Source of the DNA: Thermodesulfobacteriota bacterium
GTDB taxonomy: Bacteria > Desulfobacterota > BSN033 > WVXP01 > G020346125
Direction of reading: 5' to 3'
NCBI GenBank assembly: GCA_030145085.1
Contig: JAQYWG010000009.1
Coordinates: forward strand, 1 to 32,939
Length of the DNA stretch: 32,939 nt
Position 1 is the stretch's first letter. Every line of letters begins with the position of its first letter. Positions 16,366 through 23,449 of the stretch are shown here, in pieces. The translations under genes were made by a program, and so were the position numbers. The notes beneath the pieces were generated by a model that saw nothing but the letters and a program-made list of their open reading frames with translations, was not told where the DNA came from and did not search any database.

Positions 16366-18201
16366 TTATGAGAGTCCCAGTCGAGCGAGTGTCTCAGGGG
16401 TAGGAATACCGTTTTTATCCCAACCGCGAAGTTCGTAATATTCCTCGAGCAGTTTCTCAAGGTCTTCCGCGTTGACGGTTTCCCCGGCCGATCCACCCTC
16501 AGGCAACGGCTCACCGATGCGAGCAGGCAAGGTGTCATCGGCTCGAGTTATGCCCTCCCGTACGTTGAACATACGACAGAGGTTATAGATGCGCTCCCCG
16601 GCTGTCAGCAATTCCTCTAAACTGATATCCCATCCGGTCACGAGAGCCACTGCTTGAGCCACACGCGTCGGGGTATAGGGCCGCCAAGCATTCGTTGGAA
16701 ATTTGCATATCCCGAGCGTGTCACCCAAGGTGCCAAAGCAATCCTGAGTGGTCTTTACCAGGTAAGCTTTCCCCTCCAATTGCTTACGGCTCATGGCGGT
16801 ATCCAACCCCAGTTCAGGGTAAGGTCCCCCAGCTTCCAAGGCATCCTCATGGACGGTCTGCAGGTGACAAGCCCCGCGGGTAGCCGTAGCATAGGCCAAA
16901 CCCATACCTTTCTTTCCACGGGGATCGTGTAACGCCATCTCCAGGCCTTTAACGTGAAAAGCCCAAGCCTCGCTCCCCTGCCCAACCTCTGCGGATGCCT
17001 TTCTCACACCATCAGCCAGAATCGCCCCAACGCCGCGGCGATAAGCAATCTCTTCTATTAAGGTGAGTATCGTCTCGGCATCCCCCCAGGGAAATGGACG
17101 TCCCAGATCAATGCCACGCTCCCAACATTCCATGGCCCACGCAATGCACTCCCCCGTAGACATGGTATCTATCCCATAGCGGTTGCATAGCTCGTGGGCC
17201 TTGGCGATAGTGGGTGGGTCAGTGTTGAGCACCAACGAGCCCAGAGCGGCTACCGTCTCGTACTGGGGACCGCCATAAATACCTGAAACCTCATAGGGCT
17301 CTTCCATCGTTACTACCCGACGGCAGAAAATGGGGCAGTTTGGACAGGTTTGCCGTTCAGTCAGAATCGCCTCGACCATAGCCTCGCTTTCCAAGCGTTC
17401 GCCTCCTTCGATCACACCGGCTTGGAAGTTCTTGGTGGGTAAAATGCCTAAGCGCTGAAGAGGTGTGAGGTTGTTCCAGGTCCCGTATCGAGTCAATGTG
17501 GCGATACTGGGGTTGGCCTTGATCTCCTTGTTGATCTGCCGCGTGAAGGCTATGAGTTTTTCTCGGCTGGCGATCGCTACTGGTTTGCTTCCCTTGACGG
17601 CTATGGCTTTAAGCTTTTTGGACCCCATGACAGAGCCCATGCCGGAGCGTCCGGCGCAGAAACGGAGCTCGCTGATCGCCGAGGCGTAATTAACCAGGTT
17701 CTCCCCACCGGGGCCAATACCTAATACCCTCGCTTTACCCACCTCGCTGAGAATGGCCTCTTGAGCAGGCCCTGTCTCGTGGCCCCACAGGTGCGAGGCA
17801 TCCCTAATTTCCGTCTGGCCATCGTTAATCCAAAGATACACAGGTTTATTGGATATGCCCTCGACGATCACCCCGTCGAAACCTGCCCTCTTTAGCTCTC
17901 CGCCAAACCACCCGCCAAACGCCGCGTCTCCCCAGATATTCGTCAAGGGTGACTTGCTGGCGATCAGACACCGGTTGCCGACTGGCGCCGGCGTGCCGGT
18001 CAACACGCCGCTGGCCAAAACAATCTTATTTTCGGGGCTCAAAGGGTCGATGCCAGGCCTAAGCTCATCATAGAGGACGCGAGCCGCAAAGCCTCGTCCA
18101 CCCAGATATTTACGGGCCAGTTCCTCAGAAAGCAGTTCCTGTTTTGTCTCCCCTTTTGATAGATTCACTCTCAGCAACTTCCCGGCGAAACCAAACATCA
18201 C
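16366..18201 (-). CDS. Aldehyde:ferredoxin oxidoreductase family protein (tungstopterin)
   Basis: This 611-residue protein has the size and layout of AOR. The N-terminal pterin-binding domain includes GGRGFAARVLYDEL and APVGNRCLIASKSPL. The [4Fe-4S] cluster ligands are in CPNCPIFC (Cys286, 289, 293), with a fourth Cys near 506 in TLGICKF. That spacing matches Pyrococcus furiosus AOR. The family oxidises aldehydes to acids using ferredoxin and a tungsten (or molybdenum) bis-pterin in the cytoplasm of anaerobes. The ATG has AAGGAGG seven bases upstream. It follows an SDR by 103 nt in what looks like one operon with a 2-hydroxyacid dehydrogenase, and it is convergent with the dehydrogenase-complex operon. 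Its aldehyde is unknown. Confidence 0.95.
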   Translation of the reverse strand: MMFGFAGKLLRVNLSKGETKQELLSEELARKYLGGRGFAARVLYDELRPGIDPLSPENKIVLASGVLTGTPAPVGNRCLIASKSPLTNIWGDAAFGGWFGGELKRAGFDGVIVEGISNKPVYLWINDGQTEIRDASHLWGHETGPAQEAILSEVGKARVLGIGPGGENLVNYASAISELRFCAGRSGMGSVMGSKKLKAIAVKGSKPVAIASREKLIAFTRQINKEIKANPSIATLTRYGTWNNLTPLQRLGILPTKNFQAGVIEGGERLESEAMVEAILTERQTCPNCPIFCRRVVTMEEPYEVSGIYGGPQYETVAALGSLVLNTDPPTIAKAHELCNRYGIDTMSTGECIAWAMECWERGIDLGRPFPWGDAETILTLIEEIAYRRGVGAILADGVRKASAEVGQGSEAWAFHVKGLEMALHDPRGKKGMGLAYATATRGACHLQTVHEDALEAGGPYPELGLDTAMSRKQLEGKAYLVKTTQDCFGTLGDTLGICKFPTNAWRPYTPTRVAQAVALVTGWDISLEELLTAGERIYNLCRMFNVREGITRADDTLPARIGEPLPEGGSAGETVNAEDLEKLLEEYYELRGWDKNGIPTPETLARLGLS

Positions 18202-18304
18202 AGAACCTCCTTCCTACTATTGCCCGCCTTTTCCCTTCACGTCTCATTTCGGGAACCCTAAGCCCAGCTCACTCCGTGGGGGATCGCACAGGACGATAAT
18301 CCCA

Positions 18305-19114
18305 TCAGATCGAGGTGATTGCAAATCCTCCATCAACAACGAGATTGGACCCGGTGATGAAGCTGCCTGCCTTCTCCGATGCCAATAGCAGTGTTGCACC
18401 AATCAGCTCTTCCGGCTCACCAAACCGTCCCATGGGTGTGTGCCCCAAAATCGCATCTACTCGCGATTTGTCCAGTATGGCTCGGTTTATTGCAGTCGGG
18501 AAGAACCCTGGGGAGATTGCATTCACCCGTATGCGGTAAGGCGCCCATTCGCGTGCCAGATTCTGTGTCAAGTTCCAGAGCGCTGCTTTTGCCAAGCTGT
18601 ACATGAAGTTTCGACTCAAAGGCCGAATCGCCGACATGGATGCAACGTTAATAATGGAGCCTCCTTGTTTCTTACTGATCCAGTTCTTGCCGATGGTCTG
18701 GCATCCCAGGTGAACCGTTAGCAGGTTGATCTTAATCATGTTTGAGAATTCATCGTCACCGATTTCAGTATATGGCGTAGGAGAGACCATTCCCACCCCG
18801 TTAACCCAGATATCGATTCTCCCATACCAGTCGGAAACTGCGGGAATGATGCTTTCGACTTCGGCCCGCGCGGTAACATCGGCCCTACAAAATCGTGCAG
18901 ATTCAGACCCAGCGCTCCAGTTCTTGAAATGGGCCTCCGCCTTGTCCGCATTCCGTCCTACCAGGACCACTTTGCACCCCGACTGCCAGAGCCCTTTGGC
19001 CATTGCACCACAGAGTGAGCCTGTCCCTCCGATGATGATGGCAACCTTTCCCTCCAGGTCAAATACATTTCTGAAGAATTCCCCTCCTGAATGATGTGTG
19101 CTAACAGCTGTCAT
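18305..19114 (-). CDS. SDR-family oxidoreductase, GGTGxLCGAMA type (paralogue of 31092-31889)
   Basis: The 269 residues carry an SDR fold with an unusual glycine motif, IGGTGSLCGAMA, in place of TGxxxGIG. The NNAG position reads NGVG. The catalytic residues are intact: Ser in NVASMSA and YSLAK. The C-terminus (SFITGSNLVVDGG) is classical. This motif style occurs in SDRs annotated as D-mannonate or fructuronate oxidoreductases, so reduction of a keto-uronate is plausible but inferred. A second copy at 31092-31889 matches over most of its length (well over half identical by eye). It lies 58 nt downstream of a 2-hydroxyacid dehydrogenase gene and upstream of the AOR gene, likely co-transcribed. 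GGGAAG precedes the ATG. Confidence 0.92.
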   Translation of the reverse strand: MTAVSTHHSGGEFFRNVFDLEGKVAIIIGGTGSLCGAMAKGLWQSGCKVVLVGRNADKAEAHFKNWSAGSESARFCRADVTARAEVESIIPAVSDWYGRIDIWVNGVGMVSPTPYTEIGDDEFSNMIKINLLTVHLGCQTIGKNWISKKQGGSIINVASMSAIRPLSRNFMYSLAKAALWNLTQNLAREWAPYRIRVNAISPGFFPTAINRAILDKSRVDAILGHTPMGRFGEPEELIGATLLLASEKAGSFITGSNLVVDGGFAITSI

Positions 19115-19172
19115 GATTGATCTTCCCGCTTAACGGCTTTCACAAAAAGCCTTACCCCTTTTTTATGACTTC

Positions 19173-20156
19173 CTATAGACCGGCCCTGCTTCTGCCCAGT
19201 ACCTCCCTGTTCACTACGGAACTGGGGAGCCTTCCCTTAAGGACAGAGGAAACGTTTTCCGCGGCACGTCTTTTCAACTCTGATTTCGACTCCTCGGAAT
19301 AGAATCCGATGTGGGGAGTGAGAATGACGTTATCCCTCTTCATGAGGGGATTTTTCGTATCGGGAGGCTCCTTCTCCAGCACGTCGAGAGCCGCCCCGCT
19401 GATCCATTCCCGTTCCAACGCCTCGATGAGACCCGCCTCATCTACCACGGGGCCCCTGGAAAGATTCATAACCAGAGGTTTTCGCTCCATTCTCTGGAAT
19501 TGATCCCTTCCAAAAAGGTGGTGCGCTGATTCCGTTAGGGAACAGTGAATCGATACAAAATCTGATTCAGCCAGGAGCCTATCAAAGGATACCAGTTGAA
19601 TTCCTTCAGCTTCGGTGACATAGGGATCATAGCCGATTACCTTCAGGCCGAAGGCAGATACTCTTCTCGCTACCCCCTGACCGATCCTCCCACAGCCCAC
19701 AATGCCGTAGGTCATGCCCTTGAGACGGTGGATGGGAACAGCTATTCGAAAATCCCAGATTCCTGATCTAATGGATCGATCCAGGAACATAACCTTTCTC
19801 ACCAAGGCAAGAAAGAGGGCCAGGGTGTGGTCGGAAACCTCGTCAATGCAGTAGTCTGGAACATTGGCAACGATGATCCCGAGTCCAGTGGCAGCGGACA
19901 AATCAATTCCGTCTACCCCCACACCATACCGGGAAACGACCTTGCACTGAGGTAGGCGTTCCAATATCTCCCCGGTGAGGGAGGCGTATTGACTGATGAG
20001 ACCATCGGCACCTTGGCATCGGGCCAGAATCTCCTCGTCACCCTTTATTTGCGCCCAGTCCAGATCTGCTTCAAATTGACTAAAGACAGCCCTCTCTTCT
20101 TCAATGGATCCGTGATCACAATCAATAATGACGACCTTTTGACGTTCCATAGCCAA
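19173..20156 (-). CDS. D-isomer-specific 2-hydroxyacid dehydrogenase
   Basis: About 327 residues show a 3-phosphoglycerate dehydrogenase-like fold. NAD motif GIVGCGRIGQGVARR is followed by the catalytic Arg in NLSRGPVVDE, Glu in LEKEPPD and His in LTPHIGFYSEES. It has no C-terminal ACT domain, so it is not a regulated serine-pathway enzyme. The family reduces 2-oxo acids or oxidises D-2-hydroxy acids with NAD(P). Two starts compete: a TTG at 20156, which has the best-placed GAGGAG, and an ATG at 20150. It heads a minus-strand set with an SDR and AOR, with a good promoter about 75 nt upstream. A second, diverged member lies at 30117-31073 next to the paralogous SDR. Confidence 0.93.
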   Translation of the reverse strand: MAMERQKVVIIDCDHGSIEEERAVFSQFEADLDWAQIKGDEEILARCQGADGLISQYASLTGEILERLPQCKVVSRYGVGVDGIDLSAATGLGIIVANVPDYCIDEVSDHTLALFLALVRKVMFLDRSIRSGIWDFRIAVPIHRLKGMTYGIVGCGRIGQGVARRVSAFGLKVIGYDPYVTEAEGIQLVSFDRLLAESDFVSIHCSLTESAHHLFGRDQFQRMERKPLVMNLSRGPVVDEAGLIEALEREWISGAALDVLEKEPPDTKNPLMKRDNVILTPHIGFYSEESKSELKRRAAENVSSVLKGRLPSSVVNREVLGRSRAGL

Positions 20157-20229
20157 TAAATCTCCTCAATTCCAAACTGCGGTTAAATAAAACATAGGCC
20201 AATGAGCGTAATAGGTGAATATTTATCCC

Positions 20230-20258
20230 ATTATCTTTTCCCCAGAGCTAAATGTCAA
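20230..20258 (-). promoter_or_regulatory. Sigma-70-like promoter of the 2-hydroxyacid dehydrogenase/SDR/AOR set
   Basis: On the minus strand there is TTGACA (20258-20253), exactly 17 nt, then GATAAT (20235-20230). The predicted start is near 20222, about 65 nt before the gene. It shares sequence around the -35 (GTGATATTGACATT) with the promoter at 20964-20991. Confidence 0.7.
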
Positions 20259-20331
20259 TATCACGGCGGGAAAAAATGAATAGCGGCTTATCCCCAGGCT
20301 CCATGTATTCCAAGATGGCTGATACTCGTTA

Positions 20332-20348
20332 ATGTCCGTGCGGGACAT
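20332..20348. promoter_or_regulatory. Perfect palindrome, candidate operator
   Basis: ATGTCCgtgcgGGACAT has six-base arms and a five-base centre. It lies about 75 nt upstream of the 20230-20258 promoter. The arm length and spacing suit a dimeric regulator. No regulator gene is in the window. Confidence 0.4.
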
Positions 20349-20605
20349 CTCCCGTATTATTATATAACATTACTGCTTAAGTTGCGGTATTGAATTGCAG
20401 CCATCCATTTTTTTTAGAGGTAGGACAACAATTTAATATAATTTCTAAGAATCAATTAGTAACATTATTTTAGATACTTATCAAATTAAAACAATAATAT
20501 TTCGAGATTTATTTAAGGGAAGATTTTATAGTGAGCTACGGTGGCAGGCGTAAACGCTGACCCTAACGATGTGGTAAAGGGTGAAGAATAAGCTACGGAT
20601 TACTA
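20349..20605. other. AT-rich non-coding stretch
   Basis: This part is clearly AT-richer than its surroundings, with runs such as TTATTATATAAC. It contains no credible reading frame. It lies where the rest of the truncated SDR gene should have been and may mark a deletion or an insertion scar. No terminal inverted repeats or target duplications were found by eye. Confidence 0.35.
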
Positions 20606-20762
20606 TTTTTGCCTCTTCCGCTCCGTCGGAATTGATATCCGCAATAACAATGACAGCCCCGTATGATGCCAGACCTTTTGCAATTACGAAACCAATGCCC
20701 CTGGCTCCACCTTTAATAATGGCAACGCGTCCAGAAAGATTGAACAAATCCAATGAAACCAC
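20606..20762 (-). pseudogene. Truncated SDR gene (N-terminal 52 residues only)
   Basis: The frame starts like a normal SDR: FNLSGRVAIIKGGARGIGF (first cofactor strand and glycine motif), then KGLASYGAVIVIADINSDG with the acidic residue that favours NAD. After about residue 52 the homology stops and 26 unrelated residues run to a stop near 20526. NNAG, the catalytic Ser and YxxxK are all missing. AAGGAGG lies upstream, with a GTG (20762) or TTG (20753) start, and a promoter lies about 200 nt further up, so it was once a working gene. The missing part is not found nearby. It is likely a remnant of a third SDR of this locus. Confidence 0.75.
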
Positions 20763-20881
20763 CTCCTTTCAGAAATTCTTTACCCTATGTCGTTGAGTCC
20801 GACTCGTGTCCTCTCTTTCCGCCCCACAATGACTACTCGTGCACCTCACGGAGAAAAGACAGCGCTATGCCACGTCCAGGT

Positions 20882-20906
20882 TCGCGACATCTTGCACCTG
20901 TCGCGA
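20882..20906. promoter_or_regulatory. Perfect inverted repeat, operator or hairpin
   Basis: TCGCGACA (20882-20889) and TGTCGCGA (20899-20906) are exact inverses across nine bases. They lie in the leader between the promoter at 20964-20991 and the SDR remnant. The site could be an operator or an RNA hairpin. Confidence 0.4.
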
Positions 20907-20963
20907 TAGCAACCTTTCCTTTCAATCGCATAATCTATGCCCCGAAGGAGATCTATCTCCCCC

Positions 20964-20991
20964 ATCATCCTTTCCCAAAGGTGAATGTCAA
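20964..20991 (-). promoter_or_regulatory. Promoter upstream of the SDR remnant (copy of 20230-20258)
   Basis: On the minus strand there is TTGACA (20991-20986), 16 nt, then GATGAT (20969-20964). The sequence around it, including GTGATATTGACATT and a G-rich spacer, matches the promoter 730 bp away. It would drive the now truncated SDR gene. Confidence 0.55.
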
Positions 20992-21182
20992 TATCACGGG
21001 GAAAATGTGTTAGCAACGTAAAAATGTGCCATGTCTCCACTTATTCCAATCGGATAATTACTCCATGAGTGGGTCATTGTTTTGCCGTTGCGACTGCTAT
21101 ACATATGAGGAGTAGGAGCAAGTCTTTGTTTCTCTCGAAGTTTAGGAACAATCGAAATGAAAATTATGCCACGTTTTTTCTC

Positions 21183-21212
21183 TTGACACACAAAGCTTCT
21201 TCCGTCTATAAT
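21183..21212 (+). promoter_or_regulatory. Consensus sigma-70 promoter facing the TRAP operon
   Basis: TTGACA (21183-21188), 18 nt, TATAAT (21207-21212): both hexamers are perfect. The next plus-strand gene is dctP at 21831, so the transcript would have a leader of about 610 nt, unless it makes a separate small RNA. Confidence 0.65.
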
Positions 21213-21830
21213 CCTCATCATCAAAACGAGTTTTTATAACTATATCTTTCTTATCACTCTTTCATGAGCCAGTTACCGTGTATATCGATGTGGATCCCGT
21301 GAGAACCCTGCCACTCCGTCAGATCAAGGCGGATCCGACTGGAGTGCCAGAGCACAGCGTCATTCTGCACCGCGATCTTTCATCTTTCTTGAATCTCTTT
21401 CCTGAAAGCCCATGTAGCCGACATAACTTTTCTAAGTGAATCGGTTCTTTAGGGGGATATCTGCCAGGACTCTCAAATAAAAGGATTGTGATACCGCAGG
21501 GCGAGAAAGAGAAAACCTGCGGAAAACTCTAAATTGTGAGCATACCCTTGGTCCTCTGCCGAAAGGCTTTCCTCAGATCGCACGCTTCACGGGGAAGCGG
21601 GCGGTTCCGGGTAGTAATCGAATGTCGGGGATATGTGGAATGTACGGATTACCCTGGCAGAACAGACCTCTGGCGGCTTGTGAATTCACGGCTTGCCTGC
21701 TTAAGAAAGGGGGTGATAGAGAGAATTGTTTCATAGTTCACGGTTGAAAGGGGGGAGAAAAGTTTACATTTCAGGTTGGAATTTGTGGTTAGCTCTACAA
21801 TCCAACCTCACAAAAAGAAAGGAGACTACC
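21213..21830. other. Long non-coding leader of the TRAP operon with two hairpins
   Basis: No recognised gene was found. Two inverted repeats stand out: an imperfect long stem at 21308-21350 (arms around CACTCCGTC and GACTGGAGTG), and a perfect CCGCAGG (21494-21500) / CCTGCGG (21516-21522). A frame from 21536 to 21736 (66 codons) looks random. The stretch may be a regulated 5' UTR, a small RNA or decayed DNA. Confidence 0.4.
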
Positions 21831-22820
21831 ATGAAAAGGAGAAATTTTATCATCGCGCTGCTGGCGGTCCTATTGGTCATTCCCATTGCAGTTTCTGCGG
21901 GACCAATACAACTCACCGTGGCTGAAATCCACCCCAAAGACTATCCCACCACCCAGGGACTGTTTCAGTTCGCTGAACTCGTTAAACAACGTTCCGGTGG
22001 AAAGATTCTCATTGACGTCAAGTACGGCGGGCAGTTAGGCAAAGGTGAGAAAAAGGTGGTTGAGCAGGTACAGTTCGGTGCCCTGGATATGGCTCGGATT
22101 AGTGTTTCTCCGATGACCGAATTCGTTCCCGCATTGGAAGCCTTCGGTCTCCCCTATATCTGGAAGAGCCAGGAGAGCATGTGGAAGGTGCTCAACGGTG
22201 AGATCGGTAAGCGGCTCCTCAAAGCTGTGGAAAAATACAGATTCTACGGGCTTAACTATTACGAGGCAGGGGCGCGTTCCTTCTATAATGCCAAGCGGCA
22301 GATCAAAACAGTTGAAAATCTGGAAGGGCTAAAGATACGCGTCCAGAAGAGCCAGCTCATGCTCGATCTCGTAAATACCATGGGTGCCAACGCAACGCCA
22401 ATAGCCTTTGGCGAGGTGTATGACGCGATCAGCAAGGGCGTTATCGACGGTGCGGAAAACAACTGGCCCTCCTACGAGTCCACCGGTCACTACGAGGTTG
22501 CGAAGTACTACACCCTGGATACCCATACCAGGGTCCCGGAAATTACAGTTGCATCCAGAATCTCCTTCGACAAGAAATTGACAAAGGATCAGATGGCACT
22601 GGTCAAAAAGGCTGCCCTGGATACCCAGAACTACGTCATTAAGAAATGGAACGAACGGGTGGAAGCATCCAAGAAGAAGGTTATGGCGAGTGGGAAAAAT
22701 ATCATTACCGAGTTGACACCTGCAGCCCGGGAGGGATTCGTTAAGGCCGTGCAGCCCCTGTATGACAAGTATGGCGAGAAGCATAAAGCCATCATTAAGG
22801 AACTTCGCGCGGCGCAATAA
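21831..22820 (+). CDS. dctP: TRAP transporter substrate-binding protein DctP
   Basis: The ATG at 21831 has AAAGGAG six bases upstream and opens with a signal peptide (KRRNF, a hydrophobic core, then VSAG), so 35 upstream in-frame codons are excluded. The 329-residue periplasmic binding protein shows the family marks. It begins LTVAEIHPKDYPT, contains the signature around LEGLKIRVQKSQL with the Arg that clamps the ligand carboxylate, and has GVIDGAENNWPSY. TRAP binding proteins of this class carry organic acids, including uronates and aldonates. The ligand is not readable from sequence. The operon neighbours (DctQ, DctM) follow, and the sugar-acid genes on either side support an acidic sugar. 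Confidence 0.95.
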   Translation: MKRRNFIIALLAVLLVIPIAVSAGPIQLTVAEIHPKDYPTTQGLFQFAELVKQRSGGKILIDVKYGGQLGKGEKKVVEQVQFGALDMARISVSPMTEFVPALEAFGLPYIWKSQESMWKVLNGEIGKRLLKAVEKYRFYGLNYYEAGARSFYNAKRQIKTVENLEGLKIRVQKSQLMLDLVNTMGANATPIAFGEVYDAISKGVIDGAENNWPSYESTGHYEVAKYYTLDTHTRVPEITVASRISFDKKLTKDQMALVKKAALDTQNYVIKKWNERVEASKKKVMASGKNIITELTPAAREGFVKAVQPLYDKYGEKHKAIIKELRAAQ

Positions 22821-22842
22821 AGGGTAAAAGATGGCTTATCTG

Positions 22843-22901
22843 GGGTCCGTTCCCCACGAGCACCGTTGGCCTTTTTGGGGTCCGGTTCGGGGAACGGACC
22901 C
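22843..22901. repeat. REP-like inverted repeat between dctP and dctQ
   Basis: GGGTCCGTTCCCC (22843-22855) and GGGGAACGGACCC (22889-22901) are exact 13-bp inverses with a 33-nt loop. The loop holds a further partial copy (GGGGTCCGGTTCGGGG). In mRNA this makes a very stable stem just after dctP. Such stems protect the upstream message and raise binding-protein levels over the permeases. Confidence 0.65.
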
Positions 22902-22917
22902 TATACGGAAATGGCAG

Positions 22918-23439
22918 ATGCTGGGAATCATTCACAGAATTTTTCATGCCATCGAACGGTTACTGGAATACCTGGCCATGGGAATGCTTCTGGCCATGAC
23001 GGCGATCATCTGTTACCAGGTTGTGCTCCGGTACGTCTTCAACCACTCTCCCTCATGGTCCGAGGAAATCGCCATTGTGCTCATGATCTGGTTCGGTATG
23101 CTCAGCATCCCCATCGGTGTAAGACTGAATATCCATATTGGCATCGAGTTCATTTACAATATGTTCCCCCTCCGGATGCAGTGGATGATATCTCGCTTCA
23201 TCTTCTTGCTCATTGGGGGCTTTGGGGTTGTTATGCTGTTTTCCGGCGCTGAACTCGTTGAGTTCATGATGATGTCTACTCTTCCGGCCACCAAGCTTCC
23301 CAGTGCAGTTGAGTATATCGTAATTCCGATTTCCGGGTTGATGCTGATCTTCACTGCCCTGGAGCTGCTATTCGTGCCCTACGGTAAGTTTCTGAGCCGG
23401 CTCCAAGAAGCCTCCCGGAAGACTTCTGACAATCCTTAG
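22918..23439 (+). CDS. dctQ: TRAP transporter small permease DctQ
   Basis: From 22918 the protein has about 173 residues and four hydrophobic helices, as usual for DctQ. The first helix is around LAMGMLLAMTAIICYQVVLRYVF, then WSEEIAIVLMIWFGMLSIPIGV with the conserved W-x-E-E. DctQ joins the binding protein and DctM in the inner membrane and supports sodium- or proton-driven uptake. An earlier ATG at 22831 has a better AAAGGG site, but its 29 extra codons cover a strong inverted repeat and read as unusual polar sequence, so I prefer 22918. The start remains open. The next gene begins 10 nt after the stop. Confidence 0.88.
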   Translation: MLGIIHRIFHAIERLLEYLAMGMLLAMTAIICYQVVLRYVFNHSPSWSEEIAIVLMIWFGMLSIPIGVRLNIHIGIEFIYNMFPLRMQWMISRFIFLLIGGFGVVMLFSGAELVEFMMMSTLPATKLPSAVEYIVIPISGLMLIFTALELLFVPYGKFLSRLQEASRKTSDNP

Positions 23440-23449
23440 TGAGCACGTT

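Noticed and set aside
20349-20605. Insertion-sequence scar next to the truncated SDR
   Set aside because: The DNA is AT-rich, but I found no transposase sequence, terminal inverted repeats or target duplication.
21726-21830. Upstream extension of DctP
   Set aside because: The signal peptide and ribosome-binding site place the start at 21831; the extension would bury the signal peptide.
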